This document shows, piece after piece, positions 34,602-42,908 of a stretch of DNA of 64,000 bases (positions are counted from its first letter, which is position 1; each line of letters starts with the position of its first letter). The notes under the pieces are model-generated. The model was not told the origin of the DNA and searched no databases. It worked only from the letters and a program-made list of their open reading frames with translations. The stretch comes from SLST01 sp046538735 (GTDB taxonomy: Bacteria > Spirochaetota > Spirochaetia > DSM-27196 > SLST01): NCBI GenBank assembly GCA_046538735.1, contig JBKHII010000004.1, positions 36,883 through 100,882 of the forward strand, read 5' to 3'. A program made the translations under genes and the position numbers.

Positions 34602-35016
34602 GTTTCTGGACTCGAACGTCTTCGTCTATGCCTTCGACGAGACGGACGACCTGAAGCGAACGGCCGCGAAGGACCTCATCCTGCGCTGTTTGCGCGACGC
34701 GTCCGGGGTAATCAGCTACCAGGTCGTGCAGGAAGTGCTCAACGTCCTCACCTCGAAGATCGCCAACCCGGTTCACCACGACGACGCCCTGCGATATTTC
34801 AGGTCAACGCTGGAACCCATGTGGTCGATCTACCCCGGCACCGACCTCTTCGTACGCGGGCTCGAGATCCGCACACGATACGGCTACGGATTCTACGACT
34901 CATTGATCGTCTCGGCCGCTATCGAAGGCGGTTGCTCGGTGCTCTACTCGGAGGACATGCAGCACGGTCAGCTCGTTGAGACGGTCCGCATCGTGAATCC
35001 GTTTCGATCCGGCTAG
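34591..35016 (+). CDS. vapC: VapC-type PIN-domain toxin
   Basis: This 141-residue PIN-domain ribonuclease carries the acidic active-site residues in FLDSNVFVYAFD (Asp7), QVVQEVLNVL (Glu near 47), FYDSLIVSAA (Asp near 100) and LYSEDM (Asp near 119). VapC toxins cleave tRNA or rRNA when freed from VapB. The module is complete. It overlaps vapB by 11 nt and is convergent with the RimK-like gene. Confidence 0.88.
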   Translation: MSAEFLDSNVFVYAFDETDDLKRTAAKDLILRCLRDASGVISYQVVQEVLNVLTSKIANPVHHDDALRYFRSTLEPMWSIYPGTDLFVRGLEIRTRYGYGFYDSLIVSAAIEGGCSVLYSEDMQHGQLVETVRIVNPFRSG

Positions 35017-35023
35017 TTCGCCC

Positions 35024-35075
35024 CGAGTCGCCGCCTCCGGACGGATCGGGCCGGAGCTCGCTCAAGCTCGACTCG
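35024..35075. terminator. Compound hairpin between convergent vapC and rimK-like genes
   Basis: CGAGTCG (35024-35030) pairs with CGACTCG (35069-35075), and inside it CTCCGG (35035-35040) pairs with CCGGAG (35051-35056). It occupies the 68-bp gap between the two convergent stops, so it could separate the transcripts. There is no T-run. Confidence 0.35.
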
Positions 35076-35084
35076 CCTCCCGCA

Positions 35085-35990
35085 TCACCCGCTGCCCCGC
35101 GTCCGGGTCCTCCCCGGCTTCGCGTTCTTCTCAACGTGCTCCACGATCGCGCCGGCGATGTCCGTCCCGGTCGCGGTCTCGATCCCTTCCAGACCCGGCG
35201 ACGAGTTCACCTCGATGACCACCGGCCCGTGGCTGGTTCGCAGGAGGTCAACACCGGCCACGTTCAGCCCCATCACCTTCGCCGAGCGAACCGCGGTCGA
35301 CCGCTCCTCCGGCGTGATCCGCACCCGCTCGGCGTAGCCGCCGCGGTGAAGATTGGCGCGGAAATCGCCCTCCCTCCCGGTCCGTTTCATGCTCGCGACG
35401 ACGCGATCGCCAACGACCAGGCAGCGGAGGTCCGAGCCCTTGGCCTCCTCGATGAACTCCTGCACGAGGATGTTCGCGTGCAGCCCGCGAAACGCCTCAA
35501 TGACGCTCTCGGCGGCGCCGTCGGTCTCCGCGAGGACCACGCCGATTCCCTGCGTCCCCTCGAGCAGCTTCACGACGACGGGCGTGCCTCCGACCATCGC
35601 GATGAGATCGTGCGTGTACTTCGTGGAGTGCGCGAATCCCGTGACGGGCAACCCGATTCCCTTCCGGGCGAGGAGCTGGAGGCTGCGAAGCTTGTCGCGC
35701 GAGCGGGTGATCGCGACCGACTCGTTCACCGAGTAGACGCCGATCATCTCGAACTGCCGCACGACCGCCGTCCCGTAGAAGGTGATCGACGCGCCGATCC
35801 GGGGAATCACCGCGTCCACGTTCGTGAGCACCTCGCCGCGGTAGTGGATGCTCGGATTGTGCGAGGTGATGTTCATGTAGCACTGAAGCGGGTCTACGAC
35901 GAGCACGTCGTGCCCGCGTTCGCGAGCGGCGTCCGCGAGTCGGTGCGTTGAGTAGAGCCGAGGATTTCGCGAAAGGATGACGAGCTTCAC
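35085..35990 (-). CDS. rimK: RimK-type ATP-grasp glutamate ligase
   Basis: The 301-residue ATP-grasp enzyme has the length and opening of RimK (VKLVILSRNPRLYSTHRL). ATP-grasp features are KLEGTQGIGVVLAE (about 145-158), VQEFIEEAKGSDLRCLVVG (about 180) and VAGVDLLRTSHGPVVIEVNSSPGLEGIE (about 245-272), where Asp, Glu and Asn bind Mg-ATP. RimK adds glutamate to the C terminus of ribosomal protein S6 in E. coli. The GTG at 35990 is the start because it overlaps the upstream stop by 4 nt (GTGA) and matches the family start. It forms an operon with a RimB-like protease, a known functional partner. Confidence 0.92.
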   Translation of the reverse strand: MKLVILSRNPRLYSTHRLADAARERGHDVLVVDPLQCYMNITSHNPSIHYRGEVLTNVDAVIPRIGASITFYGTAVVRQFEMIGVYSVNESVAITRSRDKLRSLQLLARKGIGLPVTGFAHSTKYTHDLIAMVGGTPVVVKLLEGTQGIGVVLAETDGAAESVIEAFRGLHANILVQEFIEEAKGSDLRCLVVGDRVVASMKRTGREGDFRANLHRGGYAERVRITPEERSTAVRSAKVMGLNVAGVDLLRTSHGPVVIEVNSSPGLEGIETATGTDIAGAIVEHVEKNAKPGRTRTRGSG

Positions 35991-36445
35991 GGATGGCTCT
36001 CCACACCGTCGTAGGCGTGGTGATGCCGGATGCCGGTAAGGTACGAACGTCCCGCGTGGATCAGCACATGGTCCCTGAGCGCGGTGCGGCCGAGCAGCAT
36101 CCGGAACGTCATCGTCTCGCGGTTCGCGAGCGAGACCTCGATCGGCCAGACCTGAGTCCCGATTCGAATCGGCGTGCGGATGACGTAGCGTTCTTCGCTC
36201 GCGCCACCGGAGTTCGTGATCGTCCGGAAGTCCACCACGTCCGCCTCGCACACGAGCTCCACGTCGGTCGTCTCCTGGAGCGGGTGGAGGACGAATCGCA
36301 CACGCTGCCGGCCGGCCTCGGAGAACGGTTCAACGGACGCGGTGTGCAGCGAGGAGGTTCTCGCCCCCGTATCCACCTTCGCCTTGACGGTCGTCACGCC
36401 AAGGTCGGGGAGCGAGACCCACTCTCGCCAGCCGATTGTGATCAC
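35987..36445 (-). CDS. RimB-like retropepsin-type aspartic protease
   Basis: The 152-residue protein belongs to the family called 'putative ATP-dependent zinc protease', of which RimB, a retropepsin-like protease cleaving RimK-made glutamate tails, is a member. The catalytic DTGARTSSLH (about 25-34) is clear, and MLLGRTALRDH (about 115-125) corresponds to the conserved C-terminal flap. The overlaps with genes on both sides are 4 nt (ATGA and GTGA). Pairing with RimK makes a role in adjusting S6 or another glutamylated substrate likely. Confidence 0.85.
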   Translation of the reverse strand: MITIGWREWVSLPDLGVTTVKAKVDTGARTSSLHTASVEPFSEAGRQRVRFVLHPLQETTDVELVCEADVVDFRTITNSGGASEERYVIRTPIRIGTQVWPIEVSLANRETMTFRMLLGRTALRDHVLIHAGRSYLTGIRHHHAYDGVESHP

Positions 36446-37047
36446 TCCTTGACCTTGTACGTGCTCACGATGATCTTGTGCAGCTCGGTCAGGTAGGGAC
36501 TCTGCGCCGAGTTGATTCCAGCATCCGCGAGCAAGTCGCTTCGCTCACGCTCGAACCATCGGAAGAGACTCCGCGCGCCGGCGCGCTCCCCTTTCGCCTT
36601 GTGCGAGAGGCGGGTGAGCTCACGCATCTCGCCACGATTGAAGAAGACGCGCACGTCGTCCATCTGGATGATGAAGAAGTCGTCCTCCGTCCGCTCGACC
36701 GCAACCCGGAAGTTGGGTCGGCCGGCCGCCCGGCGCGCCTCGATCGCCTCCCTCGCGGCGACGTTCAGCCTGCGGTTGAACTTCTCGATCTTGCCCTTGT
36801 ACTCGACCGTCTTCGCCTGCTCGAGCAGCAAGTCGAGCCCGTCGTCCTCGAGCCCTTCGGCGATCGAAACGATCTCGGAGATGATCTTGGATCGACGATC
36901 ACTCGTCACCGGCGCCCGCTCAGCGGCCGCCGAACCCGACCCCTTCTTCGCCGCGGAGGACTTCTTGCTGCGAGACGAGGTGCTCGTTCCGGACCGTTTC
37001 GTGGTGCCGGTCTTCTTCTCGTCGCTCTCGGTCTTCTTTCTTGCCAT
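36442..37047 (-). CDS. Lysine/serine-rich protein upstream of the RimB-RimK pair
   Basis: This 201-residue protein is unrecognised. The first 50 residues are a low-complexity Lys/Ser/Thr tail, likely disordered and nucleic-acid binding. The rest (about 52-201) is mostly helical, with a strand segment DDFFIIQMDDVRVFFNRGEMREL. The ATG at 37047 has a strong AGGAGG ribosome binding site. It overlaps the RimB-like gene by 4 nt, so it is translated with the RimB-RimK pair and could be their substrate or a ribosome-associated partner; this is inference from position only. Confidence 0.65.
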   Translation of the reverse strand: MARKKTESDEKKTGTTKRSGTSTSSRSKKSSAAKKGSGSAAAERAPVTSDRRSKIISEIVSIAEGLEDDGLDLLLEQAKTVEYKGKIEKFNRRLNVAAREAIEARRAAGRPNFRVAVERTEDDFFIIQMDDVRVFFNRGEMRELTRLSHKAKGERAGARSLFRWFERERSDLLADAGINSAQSPYLTELHKIIVSTYKVKE

Positions 37048-37072
37048 TCGGTCCCTCCTACGGGTAATCCTA

Positions 37073-38605
37073 CTACGCGTAGTCGTAGCCTATCAGGTCT
37101 GCAGCGATCTTACCGGAGAGCATCACGAGCGGCATGCCGCCTCCCGGGTGAGCGCTTCCGCCGCAGAAGTAGAGGCCGGCGCAGTCGGGGCTCCGGTTCG
37201 GGTGTCGGGCGAAAGCCGCGAGCCTGGAATTGGACGAGATTCCGTAGAGCGCGCCGCGATAGCTCATCGTCTTTCGCTCGATGTCCGGCGGCGTCATGAT
37301 TCCCTCTTCCTCGATCAGCCCGGAGACGTCGCGACCGAGCGTCTCGCTCAGTCGGCGAACGACGACGGCGCGCGTGTGCTCGACCTCGCGCGTCCACTCC
37401 TGCCCGTCCTCGTAGGGCGCATTTGCGAGCACGAACCAGTTTTCGCCTCCCTCGGGCGAGTCACCCGGTGTCACTTTCGAGGTGATGTTGAGGTAGATCG
37501 TGGGATCGTCCGGGCACCGGCGCTCGGTGAAGATCTGCCGGAATTCCGAGCGGTAGTCCGCGCTGAAGAAGATGTTGTTCACGGTGAGCTCGGCGAACTC
37601 CCCTCGCACGCCCCAGTAGAAAACGAGTCCGGACGACGAGGGCTCAAGCCGACGGTAGCGTTGGAGTTGCTTCGCGTCTTCGTCGCCGAGCAGCTGCGGA
37701 TAGGCGACCGAAACGTCCACGTTGGAGACGACTGCGTCCGCCGGTTCAAAGCGACTCCCGACCTCCACGCCGGTAGCCACGGCACGGCGCCGGGTGCGCG
37801 ACTGCGTAACGATCCGGTCCACTCGTTCGCCGTAGCGAACCTCCACGCCCAGCTCGAGCGCGAGCCGCTCGAGCGCGCGTGGCAACGAGTGAATACCGCC
37901 CACGACCGAATACCCTCCGTGGACGTACTCCACGAAGGGGATGATGTTGAGCGTGGCGGGAGTCTGGTACGGGCTCGATCCGTTGTACGTGGCGTAGCGG
38001 TTGAAGAGCTGGACGAGGCGGGAATCGCGGAAGAACGACTCGTTCGCGCGGTTCATCGTGCGCATCGCGTCGATACGCCCGAGCTTCCAGACGCGGCTCC
38101 AGAAAAGGCGGGACAAGTAGGTCCTGCGGTCGTGCAGGCTGTGCCGGAGGAAGATTTCCGCCGCCGTATCGTGTATCCGCCCGGCGTACTGCAGATACCT
38201 TCGCACGTGCTCCGCGGGCTCGCCGAGCTGCTCCTCGACCTCCGCGGCGAATCTGTCCGGATCGCCGTACGCGTGAAGGCGCGTACCGTCCGGCCAGAAG
38301 TAGTTGCAGATCACCTCGAGGCGTTCGACCTCCAGATAGTCCCGCCAATCGCGTCCGGCCTCCGCGAAGAGCTCCTCCACTACGTACGGCATCGTGAGGA
38401 GCGAGGGCCCGGTGTCGAACCGGTAGCGCCCGCGCGCCTCGCTGCCCGCCTTGCCGCCGGGGATCCTCTGCTGCTCGTAGACCGTCACGCGCCATCCCGC
38501 TGCCGCGAGACGGATCGCCGCGGAGAGCCCGCCGAGACCGGCGCCCACGACGATCGCCCTCCGTCCGGCGGGCGAGACCGACTCAGAAACTCGAGCTCCG
38601 CTCAT
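37073..38605 (-). CDS. CrtI-like phytoene desaturase family oxidoreductase
   Basis: This 510-residue FAD enzyme of the CrtI family has an N-terminal dinucleotide-binding fold AIVVGAGLGGLSAAIRLAAAG (about 18-38), then VYEQQRIPGGKAG and GRYRFDTGPSLLTMP. It ends with the family signature GLYFCGGSAHPGGGMPLVMLSGK (about 480-502). CrtI enzymes desaturate or isomerise carotenoid precursors, and relatives act on other polyenes. No phytoene synthase (crtB) or other carotenoid gene is in the window, so the substrate is open. The ATG at 38605 is chosen over the upstream extension, which is low-complexity and would span the TACAAT box 5 nt before the ATG. Confidence 0.85.
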   Translation of the reverse strand: MSGARVSESVSPAGRRAIVVGAGLGGLSAAIRLAAAGWRVTVYEQQRIPGGKAGSEARGRYRFDTGPSLLTMPYVVEELFAEAGRDWRDYLEVERLEVICNYFWPDGTRLHAYGDPDRFAAEVEEQLGEPAEHVRRYLQYAGRIHDTAAEIFLRHSLHDRRTYLSRLFWSRVWKLGRIDAMRTMNRANESFFRDSRLVQLFNRYATYNGSSPYQTPATLNIIPFVEYVHGGYSVVGGIHSLPRALERLALELGVEVRYGERVDRIVTQSRTRRRAVATGVEVGSRFEPADAVVSNVDVSVAYPQLLGDEDAKQLQRYRRLEPSSSGLVFYWGVRGEFAELTVNNIFFSADYRSEFRQIFTERRCPDDPTIYLNITSKVTPGDSPEGGENWFVLANAPYEDGQEWTREVEHTRAVVVRRLSETLGRDVSGLIEEEGIMTPPDIERKTMSYRGALYGISSNSRLAAFARHPNRSPDCAGLYFCGGSAHPGGGMPLVMLSGKIAADLIGYDYA

Positions 38606-38610
38606 GCCGC

Positions 38611-38616
38611 ATTGTA
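38611..38616 (-). promoter_or_regulatory. -10 box (TACAAT) 5 nt before the CrtI-like gene
   Basis: TACAAT on the minus strand is followed by GCGGC and the ATG at 38605, giving a leaderless layout. No -35 hexamer stands out. Confidence 0.4.
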
Positions 38617-38621
38617 GTCCG

Positions 38622-39209
38622 TCACAGGGGGAAGGTGTAGAGAACGCCGAGCTTGAGATGGAGGAGCGCAACAACCCGCTCCAGGATGGCGGCCCAGTCG
38701 CCGGGAGGGTCCCACGACCGGACGAGCTCCTCGATCGGGGTTCCGATCCCCGGATCGCCGTTGGGAAAGAAGGCCTCGATTCCCGCGTCGATCCCGAGCC
38801 GTCCGGGGCCGAACGCAATGAGATCCGGGGCGATTCCTGCGGCAACGAAGGGTCCGCCGGTGATCGGCTGGTAGCGGTCGGCGCCGCCCAGCATCTCGAA
38901 GTCCCATCCGGCGTTCGCGTAGAGCCAGAGGAGCTCCGCGCGAACGAAGGGTGCGGCGTGCAGGTCGAACTGCGAGGTTCCCGCGAGCAGTTTTGCGCCC
39001 ACGCCGAGCCCGAACCACGACGGCCGCCACACGAGATGAGGCTCGGCGGCGACGTACGCGCCGAAGAACGACATCGTCATGCTCACGTTGCTCTCGGCGT
39101 AGAGCTCCGCGGATTGCTCGCGGGCGGGATCGGTCCGGCCGCTCAGCGTTCCGAAACCGAGCAGGAGCAACGCGAGGACGAAGCATGAGCGTCTCACTCT
39201 GCGGAGCAT
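38622..39209 (-). CDS. Secreted protein, possible small outer-membrane barrel
   Basis: The 195-residue protein has a signal peptide (MLRRVRRSCFVLALLLLGF, cleavage near residue 25). The mature part alternates hydrophobic and polar residues in strand-length segments (MSFFGAYVAAEPHLVW, LGVGAKLLAG, FVRAELLWLYANAGW) and ends in a strand LGVLYTFPL. This pattern suits a small beta-barrel or porin-like protein. No family is recognised. The ATG at 39209 is the first that gives a proper signal peptide. It lies upstream of the CrtI-like gene, which seems to have its own promoter. Confidence 0.6.
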   Translation of the reverse strand: MLRRVRRSCFVLALLLLGFGTLSGRTDPAREQSAELYAESNVSMTMSFFGAYVAAEPHLVWRPSWFGLGVGAKLLAGTSQFDLHAAPFVRAELLWLYANAGWDFEMLGGADRYQPITGGPFVAAGIAPDLIAFGPGRLGIDAGIEAFFPNGDPGIGTPIEELVRSWDPPGDWAAILERVVALLHLKLGVLYTFPL

Positions 39210-39270
39210 AGCGTAGTGTCGCCAGGATTGCCAACGTGTCACTGACCTTGCAGGTCGCAGCAGGACGTCG

Positions 39271-40752
39271 CTAAATGACGTCCGTGTAGAAGTCGGCCGT
39301 TGCTCTCTCCCGGTGGGCGCGCCACGCGAACTCGATGACGGTCGCGACCGGCGGAACGAAGGAGCCGGGCACGTCAACGACGACCGCGTCCGCCTCCCGT
39401 CGCCACTCGATCGACCGCTCGGAGCCGATGAGGCGGACCGAGAGCTCGTACCCCCCGCTGGTCGCCTCTCGCGGGGCAGTCAGCTTTCGCAGATCGAGCC
39501 CCATGAGCCCGATCGAGAGCATGCTGGGCGACCCGAGGACGATGGCGTAGAGCGTGTGCCGCTTGCGCGTGTAGCGCACGGGAAGACCTTCGCGCGTCCG
39601 ACCTTCGGCAACGTGCCACGGACGCGTCCCGTAGATCGCCTCGCGGTGAACGCGCAGCCACGCCGTGAGCTCGGAGAGCGCCGAGCGTTGCTCGTTGGAG
39701 ATGGAGCCGTCCGCACGCGGCGCGATGTTGAGCAGCAGATTGCCGTTCTTGCTCACGACGTCCACCAGGAGATGGATGAGATCGGTGCCCGAGAGGTAGC
39801 TCTCGGACGGTTCGGCCGCGTTGTAGCAGAACGAGCGCCCGATTCCGCGGACGAGCTCCCAGGGCTTGCGCCGCATGCACCGGACCGGGGCGTACTCGAT
39901 CGTGGACACGTCGCCGCGTCCGCCGACCGGCTTGCCCTCGAGCAGCGCCTTCCGGGCGCGGCGACGGAGGATCGCTCTGCCGATCGGCGTGCCGGCGAGC
40001 CGGCGCGCGGGACCGGCGAGTTGGTCCCAGCGGTCGTTGAGCACGCCGTCCGGAACGGCGCGTCGATACGTCTTGAAGAGGGCCCGTCTGCGGATACCCG
40101 GCGGAAGCCCGATGTCGTTCCAGAGCAGATCGGGCGAGTACTGCCGAATGAGCTCGTTGAAGTGCGCCTCCGCGTAGCGAACGTAGTCGCGCGGCGTGGC
40201 TGCGAGCGGCAGATCGGCGTAGTCGCGAACGGGTTCGTGCTGCACTGTCCAGTCGAGTTGTCCCGAGTAGTAGACCCCGTACTTCAAGCCACGCTCGCGT
40301 ACGGCCGTCGCGAGCTCACCCACCACGTCGCGGGAGGCGACGAAGTTCTCGCTCGGCGGCGTGCGGTCGGAGGGCCACATCAGGAACCCGTCGTGGTGCT
40401 TGCCGACCATCACGACGTAGCGAGCCCCGACCTCCTTGAACAGATCGGCCCACTCGTTCGGGTCCCACGCGGCAAGGTCTTCCTTGAACCGACGCGCGAG
40501 TCGCTCGTACGGCTGCGACCCGTAGTGCTTCCGGTGATACGCGCGCGCCGGCGAGTCGGGGATTCGGATGGAGTTCGCGTACCACTCGGCGTACGGGTTG
40601 TTCGCGAAGTAGAATCGCCAGTCGTGCTCCCGCAGGATCTCGACGATCCCGCCGTGTTCGACCGGCGCGTATGCCGGCACGGTGGGAACGCCCCAGTGCA
40701 CCATCACTCCGAGCTTCGCATCTCGATACCATTCGGGCACGCGGTGTCTCAC
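39271..40752 (-). CDS. Alpha-L-fucosidase-like glycoside hydrolase (GH29)
   Basis: This 493-residue retaining GH29 enzyme has the substrate-binding GKHHDGFLMWPS (117-128) and the nucleophile in SPDLLWNDIG (Asp213), the standard positions. A C-terminal beta-sandwich (about 380-493) follows. GH29 enzymes release terminal alpha-L-fucose. No signal peptide is seen, so it is probably cytoplasmic, unlike its partner, the GH3 lipoprotein, whose stop it overlaps by 4 nt. Together they suggest use of a fucosylated, N-acetylhexosamine-containing glycan, but sugar transporters are absent from the window. Confidence 0.88.
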   Translation of the reverse strand: MRHRVPEWYRDAKLGVMVHWGVPTVPAYAPVEHGGIVEILREHDWRFYFANNPYAEWYANSIRIPDSPARAYHRKHYGSQPYERLARRFKEDLAAWDPNEWADLFKEVGARYVVMVGKHHDGFLMWPSDRTPPSENFVASRDVVGELATAVRERGLKYGVYYSGQLDWTVQHEPVRDYADLPLAATPRDYVRYAEAHFNELIRQYSPDLLWNDIGLPPGIRRRALFKTYRRAVPDGVLNDRWDQLAGPARRLAGTPIGRAILRRRARKALLEGKPVGGRGDVSTIEYAPVRCMRRKPWELVRGIGRSFCYNAAEPSESYLSGTDLIHLLVDVVSKNGNLLLNIAPRADGSISNEQRSALSELTAWLRVHREAIYGTRPWHVAEGRTREGLPVRYTRKRHTLYAIVLGSPSMLSIGLMGLDLRKLTAPREATSGGYELSVRLIGSERSIEWRREADAVVVDVPGSFVPPVATVIEFAWRAHRERATADFYTDVI

Positions 40753-42131
40753 TCTCGTTCTCCTGCCAGTTCCATGATGCGTTCCACGACCTCTCGGTGC
40801 GCGGACGAGCCGAGCACGTCGTACGCGTCGTGCACGTTGGGGAGCGGTTCGCCGCCGATCGCGATATCCGCCCGCCCACAGGGACGTAGCGGCATCAACC
40901 CCAACCGGCGCTTCACGCGCAGTATCCGGCGAACCGACTGCTCCAGGCGAGCCCGATCGAGCCTCCCGATCCGAAGCGCATCGAGCAGCGCGTCCCTCGC
41001 CGCGCGCGCGTTCAGCGGCTTGAGCACCATGTCCGCGCCCGACTCGATCGCCCGGACCACGAGCTCCGGCTCCGGAGCCAGGGCGGTGAGCGCCCGCATG
41101 TTGAGCGCGTCGGCTATGATGAGCCCTCGAAACCCGAGCTCGTCGCGGGCAATCGCGGTGATCGCCGCCGAAAGACTCGCCGGATCATTGGTTCCCGTGA
41201 GGCCGGGGACGGCGAGGTGCGCGGTCATGATCGCCTCGGGCTGTGCCGCAAGCGCAATTTCGAACGCTGCGAGCTCCCTCGTACGAATCAGCGTACGCGG
41301 TGCCGCGAGCACGGCGAGCTCGTCGTGCGAGTCGGTCTCAACCGCACCGTGTCCGGGAAAGTGCTTCAGGACGGCCGCAACGCCTTCGTCCTGGAGTCCC
41401 GTCGCGATCGCCGCGCCGACTCGACCCACGTGGACCGGATCGTCTCCGTAGGTCCGCTCGTGCCGCCCGATCGCGCCGGTCGCCCCGGCCGGATCCACAT
41501 CCACGACCGGCGCGAAGTCCATGGTAACACCGAGCGCGCGAAGCTCGCTGCCCATCACGCGGCCGAGCTCGCGAACGGCGAGGAGCTCGCGATCGCCGTC
41601 CTCCTCGAGCCGCTGCGCCGCTCGCCCGACCACGGCCGCGCTGGGTATCCGCGTGGCCGGAATGCCACCGGTCGTGGTGAGACGAGAGACGAGCCCGCCC
41701 TCGTAGTCGGTCGCGACGATCGGCGGTATCGCGCTCGCGTCGTGGAGATCGTGGACCAGACCCACGACCTGGTCGACCGTTGCGAAGGTCTGCCCGAAGA
41801 GCACCGCCGCTCCCGGCCGCACGTCCGCGATGAGCCGGCGGGTCTCCTCGTCCAATCGGAGCACCGGACCGCCGTCCGAGCGGTTCTCGATCCCGATGAT
41901 GACCAGCTGCCCGGCGAGCGCGTGCGCCGGGAGCGCAGCGGTCATCCGCCCGATTGCCCACTCCTCGAGCCGGCCGCGCGTGGGGATCGAAACAGCAGGC
42001 GGCGACTCCGCGCAGGAGACCGCGGCGGCCGCAATTGCGAAGACCGTAGTGAATTTTGAAAAGACGAGTATGGAAAAGTGAACGACACGACGCGCAGACC
42101 GGCGCTCCCGCTCCTGCGCGCGGACTATCAT
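40749..42131 (-). CDS. GH3 beta-N-acetylhexosaminidase-like lipoprotein (NagZ type)
   Basis: This 460-residue protein has a GH3 barrel with the NagZ-type signature KHFPGHG (256-262), the His-Asp dyad in DSH (267-269) and the nucleophile in IIADALNM (Asp341). These features point to N-acetylglucosaminidase rather than beta-glucosidase activity. The N terminus carries a basic region, a hydrophobic stretch and a lipobox-like AAVSC (Cys40), so it appears to be exported, unlike cytoplasmic NagZ used in peptidoglycan recycling. The ATG at 42131 is preferred because TATACT lies 7 nt upstream; further upstream codons are low-complexity. It overlaps the GH29 gene. Confidence 0.85.
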   Translation of the reverse strand: MIVRAQERERRSARRVVHFSILVFSKFTTVFAIAAAAVSCAESPPAVSIPTRGRLEEWAIGRMTAALPAHALAGQLVIIGIENRSDGGPVLRLDEETRRLIADVRPGAAVLFGQTFATVDQVVGLVHDLHDASAIPPIVATDYEGGLVSRLTTTGGIPATRIPSAAVVGRAAQRLEEDGDRELLAVRELGRVMGSELRALGVTMDFAPVVDVDPAGATGAIGRHERTYGDDPVHVGRVGAAIATGLQDEGVAAVLKHFPGHGAVETDSHDELAVLAAPRTLIRTRELAAFEIALAAQPEAIMTAHLAVPGLTGTNDPASLSAAITAIARDELGFRGLIIADALNMRALTALAPEPELVVRAIESGADMVLKPLNARAARDALLDALRIGRLDRARLEQSVRRILRVKRRLGLMPLRPCGRADIAIGGEPLPNVHDAYDVLGSSAHREVVERIMELAGERE

Positions 42132-42138
42132 ACTACCA

Positions 42139-42144
42139 AGTATA
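42139..42144 (-). promoter_or_regulatory. -10 box (TATACT) 7 nt before the GH3 gene
   Basis: TATACT on the minus strand, then 7 nt and the ATG at 42131. A weak CGAACA lies at -35 with 17-bp spacing. This decides the start of the GH3 lipoprotein. Confidence 0.45.
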
Positions 42145-42232
42145 GATTTATTCGATCGCGATGTTCGCGCAGATCTTGGCATGACGTTTGCTATAGAAGT
42201 AGAAAGACGGAGAGCTGTGTCCCTGCCAGGGG

Positions 42233-42904
42233 ATGCTTGGAGTATACATCGTGGTGGACTACAAAGCAATGACGACAACACCGGCGATCCTCGTGCCGGC
42301 CGGAGCGCAAAGCATCGCACGCGAGACAACGGGTGGGATTCGCGGCGAGCTCGTTCGGAAGGCTCTTCATATGCTCATTGCTCTCGTTCCCTCGATCGCG
42401 ACCGTTGCCGGCGTCGTGCCCGCGCTCGGCATTCTCTCGCTCGGCGTTCTTGCTTACTCCGGCGCCGAATACGCCCGTCTCCAGGGACGCTCCGTCCTCC
42501 TGATCTCAGCGCTCACCATGCTCGCCTCACGCCCCCGCGATCGCGGGCGTTTCGTGGCGGGTCCGGTCACGCTGGGCGTGGGAGCGATGCTCGCGCTGCT
42601 CCTCTACCCGGCGCCTGCGGCGTTCCTCGCCATCTACGCGCTCGCGTTCGGGGACGGCGTAGCAAGCCTCGTGGGTCGGGCGTTCGGCCGTACCACGATT
42701 CTCCCGGGGACGACGGTCGAGGGCAGCCTCGCGTGTTTCGTCGCGGTCTTCGCGGCCGCACTGACGGTGACCGGCGCGGCGCGTCCCGCGCTGATCATTG
42801 CGACCGTTGCGACGGTGCTCGAAGCGATTCCCACGGACGACATGGACAACATCATCCTGCCCGTAGGTGTCGGTCTGGTCACCACGATGCTGCTCAATCT
42901 CTAG
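42233..42904 (+). CDS. CTP-dependent polyprenol/phytol/diacylglycerol kinase-like membrane protein
   Basis: This 223-residue protein of the SEC59/VTE5/DGK1 family uses CTP to phosphorylate polyprenols, phytol or diacylglycerol. The signatures are GELVRKALHMLIALVP (about 38-53), ALAFGDGVASLVGRAFGRT (about 138-156), GTTVEGSLACFV (about 161-172) and EAIPTDDMDNIILPVGVGL (about 198-216). It has about seven membrane helices. The start is uncertain: the ATG at 42233 has AGGGG immediately before it, while the ATG at 42269 would remove 12 residues. It stands alone, divergent from the GH3 gene. It could feed a lipid carrier pool or recycle isoprenoid alcohols. Confidence 0.82.
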   Translation: MLGVYIVVDYKAMTTTPAILVPAGAQSIARETTGGIRGELVRKALHMLIALVPSIATVAGVVPALGILSLGVLAYSGAEYARLQGRSVLLISALTMLASRPRDRGRFVAGPVTLGVGAMLALLLYPAPAAFLAIYALAFGDGVASLVGRAFGRTTILPGTTVEGSLACFVAVFAAALTVTGAARPALIIATVATVLEAIPTDDMDNIILPVGVGLVTTMLLNL

Positions 42905-42908
42905 AGCT

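Noticed and set aside
39244..39283. Two small hairpins after the GH29 gene
   Set aside because: Stems of 5 and 7 bp with no T-run; in this GC-rich sequence they are expected by chance.
42078..42272. 64-codon + strand frame between the GH3 and kinase genes
   Set aside because: Cys/Arg-rich product with no start signal, lying across the divergent promoter region.
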